DNA of 44,105 nucleotides from assembly GCA_049999725.1 (NCBI GenBank), contig JBNGIS010005735.1, positions 1 to 44,105 of the forward strand, given 5' to 3'. Below, piece by piece: positions 41,561 to 44,105 of this stretch. Below the pieces are notes generated by a model. The model saw nothing but the letters and a program-made list of their open reading frames with translations. It was not told the origin of the DNA and did no database searches. This DNA comes from Haplomitrium mnioides (Eukaryota; Marchantiophyta; Haplomitriopsida; Calobryales). Made by a program: the position numbers and the translations under genes. The number at the start of each line of letters is the position of its first letter. Position 1 is the first letter of the stretch.

Positions 41561-42179
41561 AAATGCGACTAAAACAATTGCTACTTTGAATCAAGAACAA
41601 GCTACTCAAAATATGAATTTTTCTAGAGGAAAAAAACATAGTTTTTGTTTTTCTCATTTTTTTAGAGTAAAAAACAAAAACTACATGAGTTTTTGAGCTT
41701 TTTTTTTGTTGTTTTTACAAGCGTAATAGAGCAAGAATCAATTTCATTATGCAAAATCAAACGATATTCTTAGTTTTCATGAAAATATTGGAAATCTCGA
41801 AATCGATGAAAAGTATAAAAAACATTGGAACAAGTTACTTTGAAATAAGTTTGGTTGCACAAACTCTATGTGTGCATAGGTATGATGCTCCTTAAAACTT
41901 ATTTTTTGGAAAAAAATAGAAAACATGAGGAAAATACCCAAGCAGAATGGAAGTCAAGGGAATGAGTTTGTAATCATAATGCACAGTAACCAACAAAACA
42001 AAAAATTTCATGGATTTCTTGCACAAAAAGGTTAAAGTGGGTACATTTTAGATGGTTTCAGCAATTAAAAATCTTTTATAACTCATAGAATCATATATGC
42101 AAAGTAGTCACAAATCAAAATCAAAAAAGCAATGGCTTTAGAGATTTACTTCATAGTGCAAACAAGCAAAATCTCCAAC

Positions 42180-42720
42180 ATTTTAACCAGAGTCTACCAA
42201 GCAAAAGGTTTCAAGCTCTACAAAAGAGTGTTTGAGCGGTGTAGAATCTAATTTTTACATGGTAGTAATTGTATGTAGAAGGTTTAAGAAAGTATATCAA
42301 AGTTAGTATGTGGGGAAGGTTTGGCCTTCCACATGAAAGTTTATGCACGCATAAGAATGCAAGCTCAACACTTGAACACTCCACACCAAACTCTATGTTT
42401 GCATAGAAATCCAAGCTCAACATTTAAACACTCGACAATAAAGACTATGTTGAACATACATTTTACGCTCCACAGCAGAGTCTTTGGGTGCATGAGGCTT
42501 TGACTTGCGCATAGGGTTCAGACTTCTATATTCGAGTATAGATGGCAAGGGTTTTTTTTTTTCACAATGAACTCTAGGAACGCTAAAGATTATGTTTTCT
42601 TATTCAAAATCTAAAAGTAAAAGAGGTAAAAAGATCTACATTTGAGTTAAAGCGAGTTAAACTTTTCAAGTTTTACATCAAAGTCCTTACAAGCAAAAGA
42701 TTAAGTAGTCAATTTGAGTA
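42180..42720. repeat. ~37-bp minisatellite of unit 3
   Basis: The same unit type as in units 1 and 2 (AAAGTTTATGCACGCATAAG, CCAAGCTCAACA), with fewer well-kept copies. Confidence 0.75.
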
Positions 42721-43018
42721 GACGCTTCAACAATACCAAAACATTAAACTTTTCTAGCAAACAATAAAGAATAAAAGAATGTAGCTACATTTTGGATAAG
42801 AAAATATTCACAAACCAAATGAAAATATTAACTATATATTCAAGTTTCATTCACAAAGAATAAAAATGAGCTTGGAATGATTTACACTAAAAAGTTCTAG
42901 ATAACATATAAATTCAAGAAAATCCTTGATAATATTCTCAAATGCTTTATAAAATAATAATCTTAAACTACAATATAAACTGAAAGTACATAATATACAA
43001 TGAGGTTTCTAAATTCCT

Positions 43019-44105
43019 TTAGTCACTTGTGTCGACTTCTTTGGATATAGCTTCAGAATATTTATGAAGATTAATACGGTCTATTTGAGCGTTAATAGCA
43101 TTGATTGAATCTCTTTCAAACATATCAAGATTGATTGCTTCCTATCTTTTGTGCTCAAATAGATTTGATTTAATTGTAGCTAGAGTGGTTTTCCTCAATT
43201 GGTTTTTTTTGTGTGAGAAGAAAATCAAAAGACAAAATTGTGATTTGTGTTGCATCAAGTACATCAATATGTAACTTGAATTTGTGTTTCCCTTTTGTTG
43301 CTGCTATTTTTTCTGGAAAGTATTGTCAAGAAAATGCATCTTCAGCTTCACAAACAAACCATTGAACACGTACTCGTTTTGGGTTGGGAGGTTCTTCCTC
43401 ATCAAATGACAAAACTTTGAAGACTTTGGCAATCCAAAATGGTCTACACTTTGGATTGAGTGATGCAACAACACAAATAAACATTATAGTTTTTCACATC
43501 ATGTAGGTTGCCCAATTTGTGCCTATATGTGGTGTTATGTGAAACAGTCCCTTCTCGCAGCCTAAGTGCTCCATCATAGATTGCTTGACGAGTAGAAAGT
43601 ATATATTCTATTGGAACATCTTTCTATCTCCATTGAGCATCAATCTGAGAACCTAGACAAACATTTTGAGAATCATTACAAGTACTTGTCGGTTGTGAAG
43701 GTGGAAAGGTGAATTCTTCTTCGAGTCCTCGTCTTTTTCTTTCAAGAATGTAAGCTGCAATCTCTTGCTGGGTAAGAAAAAATTCATTCCACTATTGAAC
43801 ATCAGAATCTATAAAGAACTTGTAGTAGTTCTCACTTATGTTGTCCTTTGTTGCAAAGACCACTTTCTCTACGTCAACTTCTCTTTCTTCCTTTTGTGAT
43901 CATTTGATTTCAGAATTTGCCTTGAGAGGAATCAACATTGAACTTAAAATTTATCTGTCCACTTTAGATACATACTTGAGTTGACAAATACCATCCAAAG
44001 GTATCCAAAATTCATTTGTTGAAAATTGTTTGCTCCAAATCTTTGCCTTCAAATCACTCAACTTGAACTTGAATTGTTGATTAAAGGTAATATCATGTAT
44101 CCTTT
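43019..44105 (-). pseudogene. DUF7869-type protein, broken copy 3 (partial)
   Basis: Only the C-terminal half lies inside the window. It ends KEVDTSD at 43019, and further in shows AYILERKRRGLEEEF (near 43730-43760) and VEKVVFATKDNISE (near 43835-43880), matching copies 1 and 2. Stops interrupt, for example just before WNEFFL. The N-terminal part is off the window. Confidence 0.7.

Larger units (their letters stand above)
36670..41574. repeat. large tandem unit 2 (about 4.9 kb)
   Basis: This is the most compact full unit. It begins GAACCAAGAACATGCTACTC and ends where unit 3 begins GAATCAAGAACAAGCTACTC. Units 2 and 3 abut head to tail with no extra DNA, so this length is the best estimate of the basic unit. 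Confidence 0.88.
41575..44105. repeat. large tandem unit 3, cut by the window edge
   Basis: It follows unit 2 directly and is colinear with it up to the window end: start block, 37-bp minisatellite (about 42180-42720), EVDTSD stop at 43019 and C-terminal pseudogene parts. It is more diverged from unit 2 than unit 1 is in the first 500 bp. Confidence 0.85.

Overview
The window is nuclear DNA of a land plant. Two genes have GT-AG introns and read as intact: a plant-type nonaspanin (TM9 superfamily) and COP9 signalosome subunit 8. Around them lie decayed Ty3/gypsy (chromovirus) elements primed by initiator-Met tRNA, MITE-like and fold-back repeats, and AT-rich tandem repeats. I could not fix the lineage. 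The many DUF7869-like remnants would suit a non-seed plant (moss, lycophyte, fern), but that is inference from memory of where the family occurs.

Layout. 1-2085: a minus-strand LTR with its primer-binding site, then a plus-strand integrase fragment of the same or a close Ty3 family. 2086-4395: no recognised gene apart from the 3' end of the nonaspanin transcript. 4396-12939 (minus): nonaspanin in 13 coding exons, 591 residues. It has an 18-nt microexon, and a 4.4-kb last intron filled with a degenerate tandem repeat and a small MITE. 12940-13321: a 382-bp divergent promoter region. 13322-14856 (plus): CSN8 in 5 exons, 207 residues. 14857-16653: downstream DNA and a fold-back repeat.

16654-27665: an array of a ~53-bp satellite cut by two insertions. 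One is a full-length Ty3 chromovirus relic (16746-21879) with 5-bp target duplications. The other is an unidentified 4348-bp GC- and purine-rich insert (22056-26403) with apparent 7-bp target duplications, several internal tandem repeats and a 3'-terminal nested hairpin.

27690-44105: a head-to-tail array of one short and three long copies of a multi-kilobase unit. Each long unit carries a minus-strand pseudogene whose C-terminus is conserved between copies. The most complete copy shows the signature motifs of DUF7869-type proteins, and a small divergent plus-strand reading frame is conserved opposite it. The units also carry a ~37-bp minisatellite and clusters of perfect short palindromes. 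A gag remnant with a CCHC knuckle sits at the unit 1/unit 2 junction.

The two functional genes are head to head and probably share a promoter region: one acts in endomembrane trafficking, the other in deneddylation of cullin ligases. Everything else looks like repeat-driven, mostly dead sequence. The most novel material is the DUF7869 tandem units and the 4.3-kb insert.
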